A stretch of DNA of 52,062 bases, from NCBI RefSeq assembly GCF_001556185.1, contig NZ_LSIJ01000029.1, forward strand, positions 1-52,062, given 5' to 3'. Below are positions 1 to 7,981 of this stretch, piece by piece. The stretch's first letter is position 1, and each line of letters begins with the position of its first letter. A program made the translations under genes and the position numbers. This DNA comes from Sphingomonas sp. CCH10-B3 (lineage in GTDB: Bacteria; Pseudomonadota; Alphaproteobacteria; Sphingomonadales; Sphingomonadaceae). The notes under the pieces are model-generated. The model had not been told where the DNA came from. It did not search any database and saw only the letters and a list, made by a program, of their open reading frames with translations.

Positions 1-425
1 CCCCAGGTCAGCCCTGCCAGCCGGGGCGTTACCCCGCCATAACTGTCGAGTGCGAAGATCGCTGCCGGGGTTTCGGTCGCGATCGGCAGGATCATGATGT
101 CGCCGTCGAGCCTGGCGTCGAGTGCGGCGAGCGAGGCCGCGCCTTCGGCCTTGGGCAGGACGATGCCGTCAGGCCGTGCGGGGAGCACGGCCGCAAGATC
201 ATCGTCGGCCAGCCCCGAATCGAGCGGGTTGATCCGCACGAAGAGTGTCGTCGAGCGCGGCCGGCCTAGGAACTCGGCTACCGCAGTGCGCGCGCCTGAC
301 TTGTTCGCGAGCGCCACCGAATCCTCGAGGTCGAGGATGAGCGCATCGGCCCCCAATGTCAGCGCCTTCGCCATGCGTTCGGGCCGGTCCCCGGGGACAA
401 ACAGCAAGGATCGCAAGCGTGGCAT
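1..425 (-). CDS. HpcH/HpaI (CitE-like) CoA ester lyase, partial
   Basis: The N-terminal 141 codons of a CoA ester lyase of the citrate lyase beta / HpcH-HpaI aldolase superfamily, cut by the left edge of the window. Family members cleave or form C-C bonds of acyl-CoA esters such as malyl-CoA or citramalyl-CoA, using a metal ion. The start MPRLRSLLFVPGDRPERM is typical of the family, followed by the DLEDSV metal/CoA segment near residues 32-37, VRIN near 63-66 and VLPKAE near 88-93. An AAGG ribosome-binding site lies upstream of the ATG. It is 76 bases downstream of galE on the same strand. The substrate cannot be told from this part. Confidence 0.82.
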   Translation of the reverse strand, partial: MPRLRSLLFVPGDRPERMAKALTLGADALILDLEDSVALANKSGARTAVAEFLGRPRSTTLFVRINPLDSGLADDDLAAVLPARPDGIVLPKAEGAASLAALDARLDGDIMILPIATETPAAIFALDSYGGVTPRLAGLTW

Positions 426-501
426 CGGATTGGCCTTATTCCACCGGCAGCGGCAGCGCCAGCACCGCGTGACGGGGCAAGGCTTGCCACAAGATCACCG
501 A

Positions 502-1491
502 TCAGCCACGCTCCGCCAGTTTCCGCTCCCACGCCAGCGCATGCGCGACGATCGTGTCGAGATCGTCGAGCTTCGGCCGCCATGGCAGGGTCGCCAGAAT
601 CCGCGCATTGTCCGCGGTCAGCGCATCGGGGTCGCCCGCGCGGCGGCCTTCGTAGCGGCGCTCGATCTTAACGTTGGTCACCCGGTCGACCGCGTCGAGC
701 ACGTCGTTGACCGAATAGCCGCGCCCATAGCCGCAGTTCATCGTGTGGCTCTCGCCCGGTCGCGCCATCAGCAGGTCGAGTGCGTGGACGTGCGCCGCCG
801 CCAGATCGCTCACATGAATGTAATCGCGCACGCCGGTGCCGTCGGGCGTCGCGAAATCGGTGCCGAAGATGCTGACATGGCCGCGCTTGCCGGTCGCCGC
901 TTCGACCGCGACCTTGATCAGATGCGTCGCGCCCGCTGTCGACTGGCCCGACCGCCCCTCCGGATCGGCACCTGCGACGTTGAAATAGCGCAGCGCGCAG
1001 TAATTGATCGGATGCGCCGCGGCGACATCGGCGAGCATATGCTCGGTCATCAGCTTCGACATGCCATAGGGATTGATCGGGCGTTTGGGCATGTCCTCAC
1101 GCACCGGCACCACTTCGGGAATGCCATAGGTCGCCGCCGTCGACGAAAAGATGAAATGCGGCACGCCACAGGCGACCGCGCTTTCGATCAGCGAGCGGCT
1201 CGCGGCGGTGTTGTTGCGGTAATATTTTAGCGGGTCGCTGACCGATTCAGGGACCACCACCGATCCGGCGAAATGCATGATCGCGCGGACATCATGCTCG
1301 CGCATCACGTCGCGCACCGCCGCGTCCTCGATGTTTGCCTGCACCAGCGTCGCGCGGCAGTCGACTGCCCAGTCAAAGCCGGTGACGAGATTGTCGACCA
1401 CCACCACCCGGTGCCCCGCGTCGCACAGCGCCAGCACCGCGTGGCTGCCGATATAGCCCGCCCCGCCCGTCACCAGTATCGCGCCGTCCAT
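502..1491 (-). CDS. galE: UDP-glucose 4-epimerase
   Basis: A cytosolic short-chain dehydrogenase-fold epimerase that interconverts UDP-glucose and UDP-galactose with tightly bound NAD. This supplies galactose for surface polysaccharides or for Leloir metabolism. The Rossmann motif GGAGYIGS is at residues 9-16, the catalytic SST at 116-118 and the YxxxK pair at Tyr142/Lys146. The length of 329 residues matches bacterial GalE. It is divergent from msrA, with a 72-base gap. Other extended SDR sugar epimerases share the fold, but the overall sequence is typical GalE. Confidence 0.93.
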   Translation of the reverse strand: MDGAILVTGGAGYIGSHAVLALCDAGHRVVVVDNLVTGFDWAVDCRATLVQANIEDAAVRDVMREHDVRAIMHFAGSVVVPESVSDPLKYYRNNTAASRSLIESAVACGVPHFIFSSTAATYGIPEVVPVREDMPKRPINPYGMSKLMTEHMLADVAAAHPINYCALRYFNVAGADPEGRSGQSTAGATHLIKVAVEAATGKRGHVSIFGTDFATPDGTGVRDYIHVSDLAAAHVHALDLLMARPGESHTMNCGYGRGYSVNDVLDAVDRVTNVKIERRYEGRRAGDPDALTADNARILATLPWRPKLDDLDTIVAHALAWERKLAERG

Positions 1492-1563
1492 CCTTGGTCC
1501 TTCCCGATTGCGTGCCGCGCCCGCGCTCCTATCTAATGCGCAGAGAGATTAAAGGAGCAATTG

Positions 1564-2112
1564 ATGGCCACGGAAATCGCGACGCTTGCCGGCGGGTGCT
1601 TCTGGTGCACCGAAGCGGTGTTCAACGACGTGATCGGCGTCGAAAAGGTCGAAAGCGGCTATATCGGCGGCCATGTCCCCAACCCGACCTATCGCCAGGT
1701 CTGCGGCGGCGACACGGGGCATGCGGAAGCGATCCGGGTGACGTTCGACAATGACGTGGTCAGTTATGGCGACATCCTCGACATGTTCTTCGCAACGCAC
1801 GACCCGACGACGCTCAATCGCCAGGGCAATGACGTCGGCACGCAATATCGCTCGGCGATCTTCCCGCATTCGGACGAGCAGCGGATCGAAGCGAAAGCCG
1901 CGATGCAGCGCGCCGCCTCCGGCTGGCCCGCGCCAATCGTGACGACGATCGAGCCCTTAAGCGAATGGTATGTGGCGGAGGATTACCACCAGGAATATTG
2001 GGACGGCGAAGGCCAGCGGAATCCGTACTGCATCGCGGTGATCCCGCCCAAGCTCAACAAGCTGCGCAAGAGCTTTGCGGCGCGATCGAAGTCGGCGCAG
2101 GCAGTGGGGTGA
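1564..2112 (+). CDS. msrA: Peptide methionine (S)-S-oxide reductase MsrA
   Basis: Reduces the S epimer of methionine sulfoxide in proteins and free methionine, repairing oxidative damage with thioredoxin as electron donor. The signature [11 protein letters not shown] lies at residues 10-20, and Cys12 is the nucleophile. The later block with YHQEYWDG is also typical. The ATG at 1564 is chosen over the TTG one codon upstream because a GGAG ribosome-binding site at 1554-1557 sits six bases before it. It is 182 residues long, normal for a stand-alone MsrA. It converges with aqpZ across a short hairpin. Confidence 0.95.
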   Translation: MATEIATLAGGCFWCTEAVFNDVIGVEKVESGYIGGHVPNPTYRQVCGGDTGHAEAIRVTFDNDVVSYGDILDMFFATHDPTTLNRQGNDVGTQYRSAIFPHSDEQRIEAKAAMQRAASGWPAPIVTTIEPLSEWYVAEDYHQEYWDGEGQRNPYCIAVIPPKLNKLRKSFAARSKSAQAVG

Positions 2113-2123
2113 AGGTTCTTGGT

Positions 2124-2148
2124 CCTTCCCCACTGTCGTCGGGGAAGG
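2124..2148. terminator. Hairpin between convergent msrA and aqpZ
   Basis: Perfect 8-bp arms CCTTCCCC and GGGGAAGG around a 9-base loop, in the 50-base gap between two genes that end facing each other. There is no T-run, so it may be a bidirectional stop signal or a short palindromic repeat. Confidence 0.45.
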
Positions 2149-2162
2149 CGGGGTAAACGCCC

Positions 2163-2894
2163 TTACCGCGCATCCCCCTCGATAGGCGGCTTCGGCAGCG
2201 CGTCCGCGCCCAGCGCCTTGTACGCGATCCCGCCAAGCGCGCCGCCCAGGATCGGGGCGACCCAGAACAGCCACAGCTGCTCCACTGCCCAGCCGCCGAC
2301 CAGCAGCGCGGGGCCCGTCGAGCGCGCGGGATTGACCGAGGTGTTGGTCACCGGAATGCTGATCAGGTGGATGAGCGTTAGCCCGAGGCCAATCGCGATC
2401 GGCGCGAAGCCGGCAGGCGCACGGCCGTCGGTTGAGCCCATGATGATGATCAGGAAGAAAAAGGTCATCACCACTTCGGTCACGAAACCCGCGACCATCG
2501 AATATTGGCCCGGCGAATGCGCGTCGAAGCCGTTGGCGGCAAAGCCGCTCGCGACCAGATCGAACCCCGGCTTGCCGCCCGCGATTACTGCGAGCACGAC
2601 GGCGCCGACCGCTGCGCCCAGCACTTGCGCGATCACATAGAGCGGCACGTCCTTCGCCGGGAAGCGTCCGCCCGCGACCAGCCCGATCGTCACCGCCGGG
2701 TTGAGGTGGCAGCCCGAGATATGGCCGATCGCATAGGCCATCGTCAGCACAGTGAGGCCAAAGGCGAGCGACACGCCCGCCAGGCCGATCCCGACTTGTG
2801 GGAACGCCGCCGCCAGCACCGCGCTGCCGCAGCCGCCCAGCACCAGCCAGAAAGTCCCGATGAATTCCGCAAGGCCCCGCCGCGCCACGTCCAT
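2163..2894 (-). CDS. aqpZ: Aquaporin Z-type water channel
   Basis: A six-helix inner-membrane channel of the MIP family for passive water flux. The two half-helix NPA motifs are at residues 65-67 and 188-190. The selectivity filter has His176, a Thr near 183-185 and Arg191, the pattern of water-specific AqpZ rather than glycerol facilitators. The length of 243 residues is close to the family norm (about 230). It is transcribed alone toward msrA. Confidence in the water-channel call is high; regulation cannot be seen. Confidence 0.93.
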   Translation of the reverse strand: MDVARRGLAEFIGTFWLVLGGCGSAVLAAAFPQVGIGLAGVSLAFGLTVLTMAYAIGHISGCHLNPAVTIGLVAGGRFPAKDVPLYVIAQVLGAAVGAVVLAVIAGGKPGFDLVASGFAANGFDAHSPGQYSMVAGFVTEVVMTFFFLIIIMGSTDGRAPAGFAPIAIGLGLTLIHLISIPVTNTSVNPARSTGPALLVGGWAVEQLWLFWVAPILGGALGGIAYKALGADALPKPPIEGDAR

Positions 2895-2953
2895 TGCCCA
2901 ACTCCCCCCGAAGCAGGCGTAAAGCTATAACCCGTTTCGGTGACGGTCGGAAG

Positions 2954-3898
2954 TCAGTGCGCGGCGCGCGCGAGCCGGTCGTTGATGGCGGCGCCCAGCC
3001 CTTCGTCGGGCACCGGCGCCACCGCGATGCGCGGCTTGGCGCTGGCGTCGGCGCCGTGGAGCGTGTCGAACAGGTTTGCCGCTGCCTCGATCAGGTCACC
3101 GGTCGCCGACAGCGTGTCGTCACCGGGGACGGGTCCGAAACCGATCAGCCATTCGTCGGCGCTCGCTACGTCTGCGTGGAGCCGCAGCGGCTTGGCCGGC
3201 GCATAATGGCTGGCGAGCTGGCCCGGCGCGATAATGCCGCCAACCGCATTGGCGAGCGGCTGGCCGAGCACTGCCGCGACTGCTGCTGCGGTGATCGGCC
3301 CCGGGCGCAAGAGGCGCGGCGCCTCGCCGGTCATGACGATCGTCGATTCGAGCCCCTCAGGGCACGGCCCGTCGTCGAGCACCAGCGGGATGCGGCCTTC
3401 GAGGCTCATCAGCACATGCGCGGCGCGGGTAGGACTGATGCCGCCGCTCGCATTGGCGGATGGCGCCGCGAGCGGCTTGCCCGATGCTTCGATGAGGCCC
3501 TGGATCGCGCGGTGGGCGGGTATGCGAATCGCGATTGTAGGCAGCCCGGCAGTGGTGAGCGACGCGATCCCTGAATCCTTCCGCGCGGGCAGCACTAACG
3601 TCAGTGGTCCCGGCCAGAACGCCTCAGCCAGCGCGCGTGCGCCTGCATCGAACACTGCGAGCGCCTCGGCGGCGGCAAGGCTTGCGACATGCACGATCAG
3701 CGGGTTGAAGCTCGGGCGTCCCTTGGCGGCGTAGATGGCAGCAACCGCGCGTGGGTTGGTCGCATCGGCGGCAAGGCCATAGACCGTCTCGGTCGCAACC
3801 GCGACCGGATGGCCCTCGGCAATCAATCTGGCGGCTTCCGCCAATGCGGCTGCGTCGAAAGCCCGGCAGCGTGTGGCGAAGGAATTTGTTGCGTCCAC
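2954..3898 (-). CDS. L-threonylcarbamoyladenylate synthase (Sua5/YrdC/TsaC family)
   Basis: Makes threonylcarbamoyl-AMP from threonine, bicarbonate and ATP, the first step of the universal t6A37 tRNA modification. Residues about 15-200 form the YrdC domain, with TETVYGLAADA and the KGRPSFNPL block that binds ATP and threonine. After about residue 205 a shorter Sua5-type C-terminal domain follows, seen as ASHYAPAKPLRL. At 314 residues it is the long Sua5 form rather than the short TsaC form. It is divergent from the acyl-CoA dehydrogenase, with 47 bases between the start codons. Confidence 0.92.
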   Translation of the reverse strand: MDATNSFATRCRAFDAAALAEAARLIAEGHPVAVATETVYGLAADATNPRAVAAIYAAKGRPSFNPLIVHVASLAAAEALAVFDAGARALAEAFWPGPLTLVLPARKDSGIASLTTAGLPTIAIRIPAHRAIQGLIEASGKPLAAPSANASGGISPTRAAHVLMSLEGRIPLVLDDGPCPEGLESTIVMTGEAPRLLRPGPITAAAVAAVLGQPLANAVGGIIAPGQLASHYAPAKPLRLHADVASADEWLIGFGPVPGDDTLSATGDLIEAAANLFDTLHGADASAKPRIAVAPVPDEGLGAAINDRLARAAH

Positions 3899-3945
3899 AC
3901 GCGCGAGCTATAGCGATGATTGGCTTTCGACAAGAGAGGATGAAC

Positions 3946-5667
3946 ATGCCCTTCACTGCCGCCGTCGCCGATCAGCGTTTCGTTCTGGATCATGTCGTGC
4001 GCCTAGGCGAAATCGCCGCGAGCGATCGCTTTGCTGCCGCCAGCCCCGATGTCGTCGATGCCGTGCTCGAAGGTGCAGGCGCCTTTGCGGAAGGCGAATG
4101 GGCGCCGCTCAGCCGGTTGGGCGACACGGTCGGGGCAAAGTGGACGCCGGACGGCGTGGTGATGCCCGAAGGCTTTGGCGCGGCCTATCAGGCCTATGTC
4201 GAGGGCGGCTGGGGCACGATCGGCGTGCCGGAGGAGTTCGGCGGGCAGGGCCTGCCCTTCGTGCTGCAGACCGCGGTACTCGAGACTTTGGGTGCGGCGA
4301 ACATGGGCTTTGCGCTCTGCCCGACGCTGACGGTCGGCGCGATCGAGGCGCTGGGGCATCATGGTAGCCCCGAGCAACAGGCACTCTACCTGCCGCATCT
4401 GGCGACCGGCGCGTGGACCGGCACGATGAACCTCACCGAGCCGCAGGCGGGCAGCGATGTCGGTGCTGTCCGCAGCAAGGCCGAGCCGCGCGGCGACGGG
4501 AAGTGGTCGATCACGGGGCAGAAAATCTACATTTCATTTGGCGACCACGACATGGCCGAGAATATCGTCCACCTCGTGCTCGCGCGCACGCCCGATGCCC
4601 CGCCGGGGACCAAGGGACTGTCGCTGTTCCTGGTGCCCAAATACCGGCTCGATGCCGAGGGCAAGCCGGGCGTGCTCAACGACGTCCGCGTCGTCTCGAT
4701 CGAGCATAAGTTGGGCTTGCATGCCTCGCCCACCTGCGTGCTCAGCTTCGGCGACAATGGCGATTGCATCGGCGAGTTGATTGGGCCGGAACTGGGCGGC
4801 ATCCGCGCGATGTTCACGATGATGAACAACGCGCGACTCAATGTCGGCCTGCAGGGCGTGCAGATCGCCGAGCGCGCGACCCAGCATGCGGTCGCCTATG
4901 CCCGCGAGCGCATCCAGTCCGCGCGCGCCGGGGGTGGGCGCGAGCCGGTCGCGATCATCGAGCATCCCGATGTCCGCCGCATGCTGATGCGGATGAAGGC
5001 GCAGACGCAGGCGGCGCGCGCGCTCGTCTATCTGGCGGCAGGCGAAGTCGACCGGGCGACGCTCGGGGTGCCGGGCGCGCAGGCGCGGGTCGATCTGCTG
5101 ACGCCGCTCGCCAAGGCGCATGGCACCGACATCGGCTGCGAAGTATCGTCGCTTGCCATCCAGGTGCATGGCGGCATGGGCTATGTCGAGGAAACCGGCG
5201 TCGCGCAGTTCTTCCGCGATGCGCGGATCACGCCGATCTACGAAGGCACCAACGGCATCCAGGCCGCCGATCTGGTCGGGCGCAAGCTCAGCATGGACAA
5301 TGGCGGGGTGATGCTCGGGCTGATCGACGAAATGCGCAGGGACGCACAGGATGCGGGGCTGCGCGGGCTGATCGATGCGTGTGATGAGGTTGCACGGCGG
5401 CTGCTGACGGCGGACGTCGATGACCGGCTGGCGGCGAGCTATCCCTTCCTGACGATGCTCTCGACCGCGGTGTGCGGCTGGCTGATGGAAGCGCAGGGCC
5501 GCGCGGCGGCGAATGCCGACGGCGATCCCGAATATCTCGCGATGAAGCGTGCCGTCGCCGATTTCTATGTGGCCCAAATCGTGCCCGAAGCACTGGGGCT
5601 GAAGGCGGCAGCAATGGCGTCGGCGGCGCAGCTTTACGCGCTTGAGCCGACGGCGTTCGCGGCGTGA
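3946..5667 (+). CDS. Acyl-CoA dehydrogenase, DmdC-like long form
   Basis: A flavoprotein that introduces an alpha-beta double bond into acyl-CoA substrates and passes electrons to ETF. It is 573 residues, longer than the usual 380-400, with an extra N-terminal stretch and a C-terminal extension as in 3-methylmercaptopropionyl-CoA dehydrogenases. Visible signatures are MNLTEPQAGSDVGAVR in the flavin/substrate domain and QVHGGMGYVEET with FRDARITPIYEGTNGIQ near the C-terminal catalytic region. The ATG at 3946 follows GAGAGGA by five bases, so it is preferred to upstream in-frame ATGs at 3916 and 3940. The stop overlaps the next gene by four bases. The exact acyl substrate is unknown. Confidence 0.9.
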   Translation: MPFTAAVADQRFVLDHVVRLGEIAASDRFAAASPDVVDAVLEGAGAFAEGEWAPLSRLGDTVGAKWTPDGVVMPEGFGAAYQAYVEGGWGTIGVPEEFGGQGLPFVLQTAVLETLGAANMGFALCPTLTVGAIEALGHHGSPEQQALYLPHLATGAWTGTMNLTEPQAGSDVGAVRSKAEPRGDGKWSITGQKIYISFGDHDMAENIVHLVLARTPDAPPGTKGLSLFLVPKYRLDAEGKPGVLNDVRVVSIEHKLGLHASPTCVLSFGDNGDCIGELIGPELGGIRAMFTMMNNARLNVGLQGVQIAERATQHAVAYARERIQSARAGGGREPVAIIEHPDVRRMLMRMKAQTQAARALVYLAAGEVDRATLGVPGAQARVDLLTPLAKAHGTDIGCEVSSLAIQVHGGMGYVEETGVAQFFRDARITPIYEGTNGIQAADLVGRKLSMDNGGVMLGLIDEMRRDAQDAGLRGLIDACDEVARRLLTADVDDRLAASYPFLTMLSTAVCGWLMEAQGRAAANADGDPEYLAMKRAVADFYVAQIVPEALGLKAAAMASAAQLYALEPTAFAA

Positions 5668-6578
5668 GCGACTGGTCGTGGGTCCCGCCCGCCGACAGCG
5701 GGATCCGCGTCCGGATGCAGCCCGCAGGTGGCATCGACTTCGAACTCGCCGAACTCGACGCAGCGGACGGCGGCACCGACCGGCTGGCGCTGTGCCTGCA
5801 CGGCTTCCCTGAACTCAACTTCAGCTGGCGTTACCAGATGCCGCTGCTCAGCGCGCTTGGCTGGCGGGTATGGGCGCCGAACATGCGCGGCTATGGCGCT
5901 TCGTCGCGGCCGGACGGAATCGAGGCGTACCGGCTCGACACGCTCGCCGCCGATGTCGCCGCGCTGATCGATGCCAGCGGCGCGCGTGAAGTGATGCTGG
6001 TCGCGCATGACTGGGGCGCGATCGTCGCCTGGCATTTCGCGATCAAGCGGCTGCGTCCGCTCGCCCGGCTCGTCATCATGAATGTGCCGCACCCGATGGT
6101 GACCCGACGCGAGCGTAGCAATTGGCGGCAAATGGCCATGAGCTGGTATGTCTTCTTCTTCCAGCTGCCATGGCTGCCCGAATTCGGGTTGAGGCAGAGC
6201 GGCGCGCGGCGCATCGCCGGGGCCTTCACAGGTATGGCAATCGACAAGGCGCGCTTCCCTACCGAAGTCACCGATGTCTATCGCGCGGCGGCGCTGCGGC
6301 CGGGCGCGTTGACGGCCATGGTCAATTACTATCGCGCGTTGCTGAAGACGCCCGATTATGCCGATATCGGCGATGGCCGCGTCGAAACGCCGACGCTGAT
6401 GATCTGGGGCGAGGAAGACAAGGCACTCGGCATCTGGTGTACCGAGGGCGTCGAGCAATGGGTGCCGAAGCTGACGCTGCACCGCCTGCCGGGCGTGTCG
6501 CACTGGGTCCAGCAGGAAGCCCCCGAGGCCGTCAATAAGCTACTCGGCGACTGGCTCGCGCAACCACTCCCGGCCTGA
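5664..6578 (+). CDS. Alpha/beta hydrolase, epoxide-hydrolase-like
   Basis: An alpha/beta-hydrolase-fold enzyme of 304 residues. The nucleophile elbow reads VAHDWGAIVAWHF, with Asp in place of Ser. This, with the LHGFPELNFSWR oxyanion segment and the late GVSHWVQQE histidine motif, is the pattern of epoxide hydrolases and haloalkane dehalogenases. It starts at a GTG inside the stop of the acyl-CoA dehydrogenase gene (GTGA overlap), so the two are translationally coupled and probably work on related compounds. The natural substrate is unknown. Confidence 0.85.
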   Translation: MSDWSWVPPADSGIRVRMQPAGGIDFELAELDAADGGTDRLALCLHGFPELNFSWRYQMPLLSALGWRVWAPNMRGYGASSRPDGIEAYRLDTLAADVAALIDASGAREVMLVAHDWGAIVAWHFAIKRLRPLARLVIMNVPHPMVTRRERSNWRQMAMSWYVFFFQLPWLPEFGLRQSGARRIAGAFTGMAIDKARFPTEVTDVYRAAALRPGALTAMVNYYRALLKTPDYADIGDGRVETPTLMIWGEEDKALGIWCTEGVEQWVPKLTLHRLPGVSHWVQQEAPEAVNKLLGDWLAQPLPA

Positions 6579-6583
6579 CGGCT

Positions 6584-6784
6584 TCAGGCCGCGCGCGCGA
6601 ACTGGCCGCGCGAGGGCATGCCGCCGGCCGCAATCGGCAAGGCAGTGGCGCAAAAGGCGCATTCGGCAGTCATTCGACCGACGTACCAATGCGATTTCCC
6701 GCACCCCGGGCAAGGATTGGCGCCGTCGAGGCGAAAGGCCGGTCGAAAACCCGATCGACCGAGTTGAATAGGCGAGTGCAACAT
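6584..6784 (-). CDS. Small zinc-ribbon protein
   Basis: A 66-residue protein with two CxxC pairs, CPGCG near residues 25-29 and CAFC near 43-46, separated by HWYVGRMTAE. This is a rubredoxin-like or zinc-ribbon knuckle. The ATG at 6784 is preferred over a TTG 21 bases upstream because GGGAG lies six bases before it. Its function is unknown; from memory, similar short proteins are common in sphingomonads. It converges with the hydrolase gene (5-base gap). A pair of 11-bp direct repeats lies upstream, suggesting its own control. Confidence 0.7.
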   Translation of the reverse strand: MLHSPIQLGRSGFRPAFRLDGANPCPGCGKSHWYVGRMTAECAFCATALPIAAGGMPSRGQFARAA

Positions 6785-6817
6785 TTGCGGCTCCCAATGC
6801 TTCAATGGTCTAAAGCA

Positions 6818-6849
6818 CGATGAACCGTATCCGGTTCCCGATGAACCGT
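6818..6849. promoter_or_regulatory. Tandem operator-like repeat upstream of the zinc-ribbon gene
   Basis: CGATGAACCGT occurs at 6818-6828 and again at 6839-6849, exactly 21 bases apart, about two turns of the helix. A palindrome GAACCG-TATC-CGGTTC (6822-6837) overlaps the first copy. It lies between the GntR gene and the zinc-ribbon gene and looks like a protein-binding site. Confidence 0.5.
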
Positions 6850-6887
6850 TGATTTATGTACGCGACCGGAAATTTGACGCGAAGAAC

Positions 6888-7244
6888 TCAGGCTAACTCG
6901 CCGTTGAGCAATTCGTCGGCATCGAGCCCGAGCAGATCGATCTGAGCGCGCACCTTGGGCCAGACCGAATCGATAAAGTGCGTGCGTTCGGCATGGCGGA
7001 GTTTTTCGGCCGCGCCCGCCAGCACAAACATGCCAACCCCACGCCGGACCTCGACATAGCCGTCGTCCTGGAACCGCTGATAGGCCTTGGCGACGGTGAG
7101 CGGATTGGCGCCATGTTCGGCCGCCAGCGCCCGCACCGATGGCAGTTGATCGCCCGCCTTGAAATCGCCGCGCAGAACCGCAGCGGCGATATATTGCCGG
7201 AGCCGGATATAGACCGGGCTGTCTTCGCTGTTCAGGGCCGTCAT
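6888..7244 (-). CDS. GntR-family transcriptional regulator, YtrA-like
   Basis: A 118-residue DNA-binding protein. The N-terminal winged helix-turn-helix covers about residues 10-76, with PVYIRLRQYI, GDQLPSVRALA and NPLTVAKAYQ. The short tail of about 40 residues is too small for an effector-binding FadR or HutC domain, so it fits the YtrA subfamily, which usually represses nearby transport genes. It lies 38 bases downstream of the nitroreductase gene on the same strand. The 21-bp spaced repeat just downstream of its stop could be one of its targets, but that is inference. Confidence 0.88.
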   Translation of the reverse strand: MTALNSEDSPVYIRLRQYIAAAVLRGDFKAGDQLPSVRALAAEHGANPLTVAKAYQRFQDDGYVEVRRGVGMFVLAGAAEKLRHAERTHFIDSVWPKVRAQIDLLGLDADELLNGELA

Positions 7245-7282
7245 GCTGCCTTAATACACCAATTGCTCGCCGGGTCCACCCC

Positions 7283-7891
7283 CTAACCGTCCCAGCGGGA
7301 GACCAGCCTGCCCGGATCGGGGCGCGCGCGCTCCTCGACCGGCTGGCCGGGAGTGCCGATGAAGACGAAGCCGGCGACGCGTTCGGGCGCCGATCCGAAG
7401 GCATCGCGCACCGCGTCCGAATAGGCCGCCCAGCCGGTCAGCCAGCCGCCGACGAACCCCATCGCGTGCGCGGCATGGAGCAGGTTCATGCACGCCGCCC
7501 CAGCCGACAGCTCCTGCTCCCACAGCGGGATATGGCTTTCGGGCCGCGGCGACGACAGGACGACCACCAGCGTCGGCGCCTGCCGCGCAAAACTCTCCAT
7601 CGCCTCAATCTCGAGCCGCGCGGCCTGCGGGCGCTCGGCGCGATACGCGGTGACGATCACTTCGGCGAGCCGGTCGCGCTGGTCGGCGTCGACGATCACG
7701 AACCGCCAGGGGGCGAGCTTGCCGTGATCGGGGGTGCGCATCGCAACGGCGAGCATGGCGTCGAGTTGCGCGGCATCGGGGCCGGGCGCGACCATATCGC
7801 GCGGGCGCCCCGAGCGGCGGGTGGCGAGCAGGGAAAGCGGAGAGGTACTATCGTTGAGCATGACGGCGTCGATACCGCCTAAACCGGCCAT
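7283..7891 (-). CDS. Nitroreductase family protein, YdjA-like
   Basis: An FMN-dependent oxidoreductase of about 202 residues. The N-terminal phosphate/FMN-binding block is LLATRRSGRPRD, followed by RTPDHGKLAPWRF and, near the end, GFVFIGTPGQPVEERARPD, all typical of the small YdjA subgroup. Such enzymes reduce nitro compounds or quinones with NAD(P)H in the cytosol; the real substrate is unknown. An in-frame ATG at 7861 is a possible later start, but the upstream ATG has a weak GGGG site. It is divergent from the peptide transporter gene. Confidence 0.86.
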   Translation of the reverse strand: MAGLGGIDAVMLNDSTSPLSLLATRRSGRPRDMVAPGPDAAQLDAMLAVAMRTPDHGKLAPWRFVIVDADQRDRLAEVIVTAYRAERPQAARLEIEAMESFARQAPTLVVVLSSPRPESHIPLWEQELSAGAACMNLLHAAHAMGFVGGWLTGWAAYSDAVRDAFGSAPERVAGFVFIGTPGQPVEERARPDPGRLVSRWDG

Positions 7892-7981
7892 TTACAGCCC
7901 CGCGTTTGCCGTTAGTGTCGCGACCTTTGCCGCCACATAAGAAGCGGCAGGGACATCAGGGCCAGTTTGGGGAGCGTATCA

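Noticed and set aside
94..1230. Plus-strand frame of 378 codons over galE
   Set aside because: Antisense to galE and to the CoA lyase fragment, both of which carry clear motifs; its translation has no recognisable domain.
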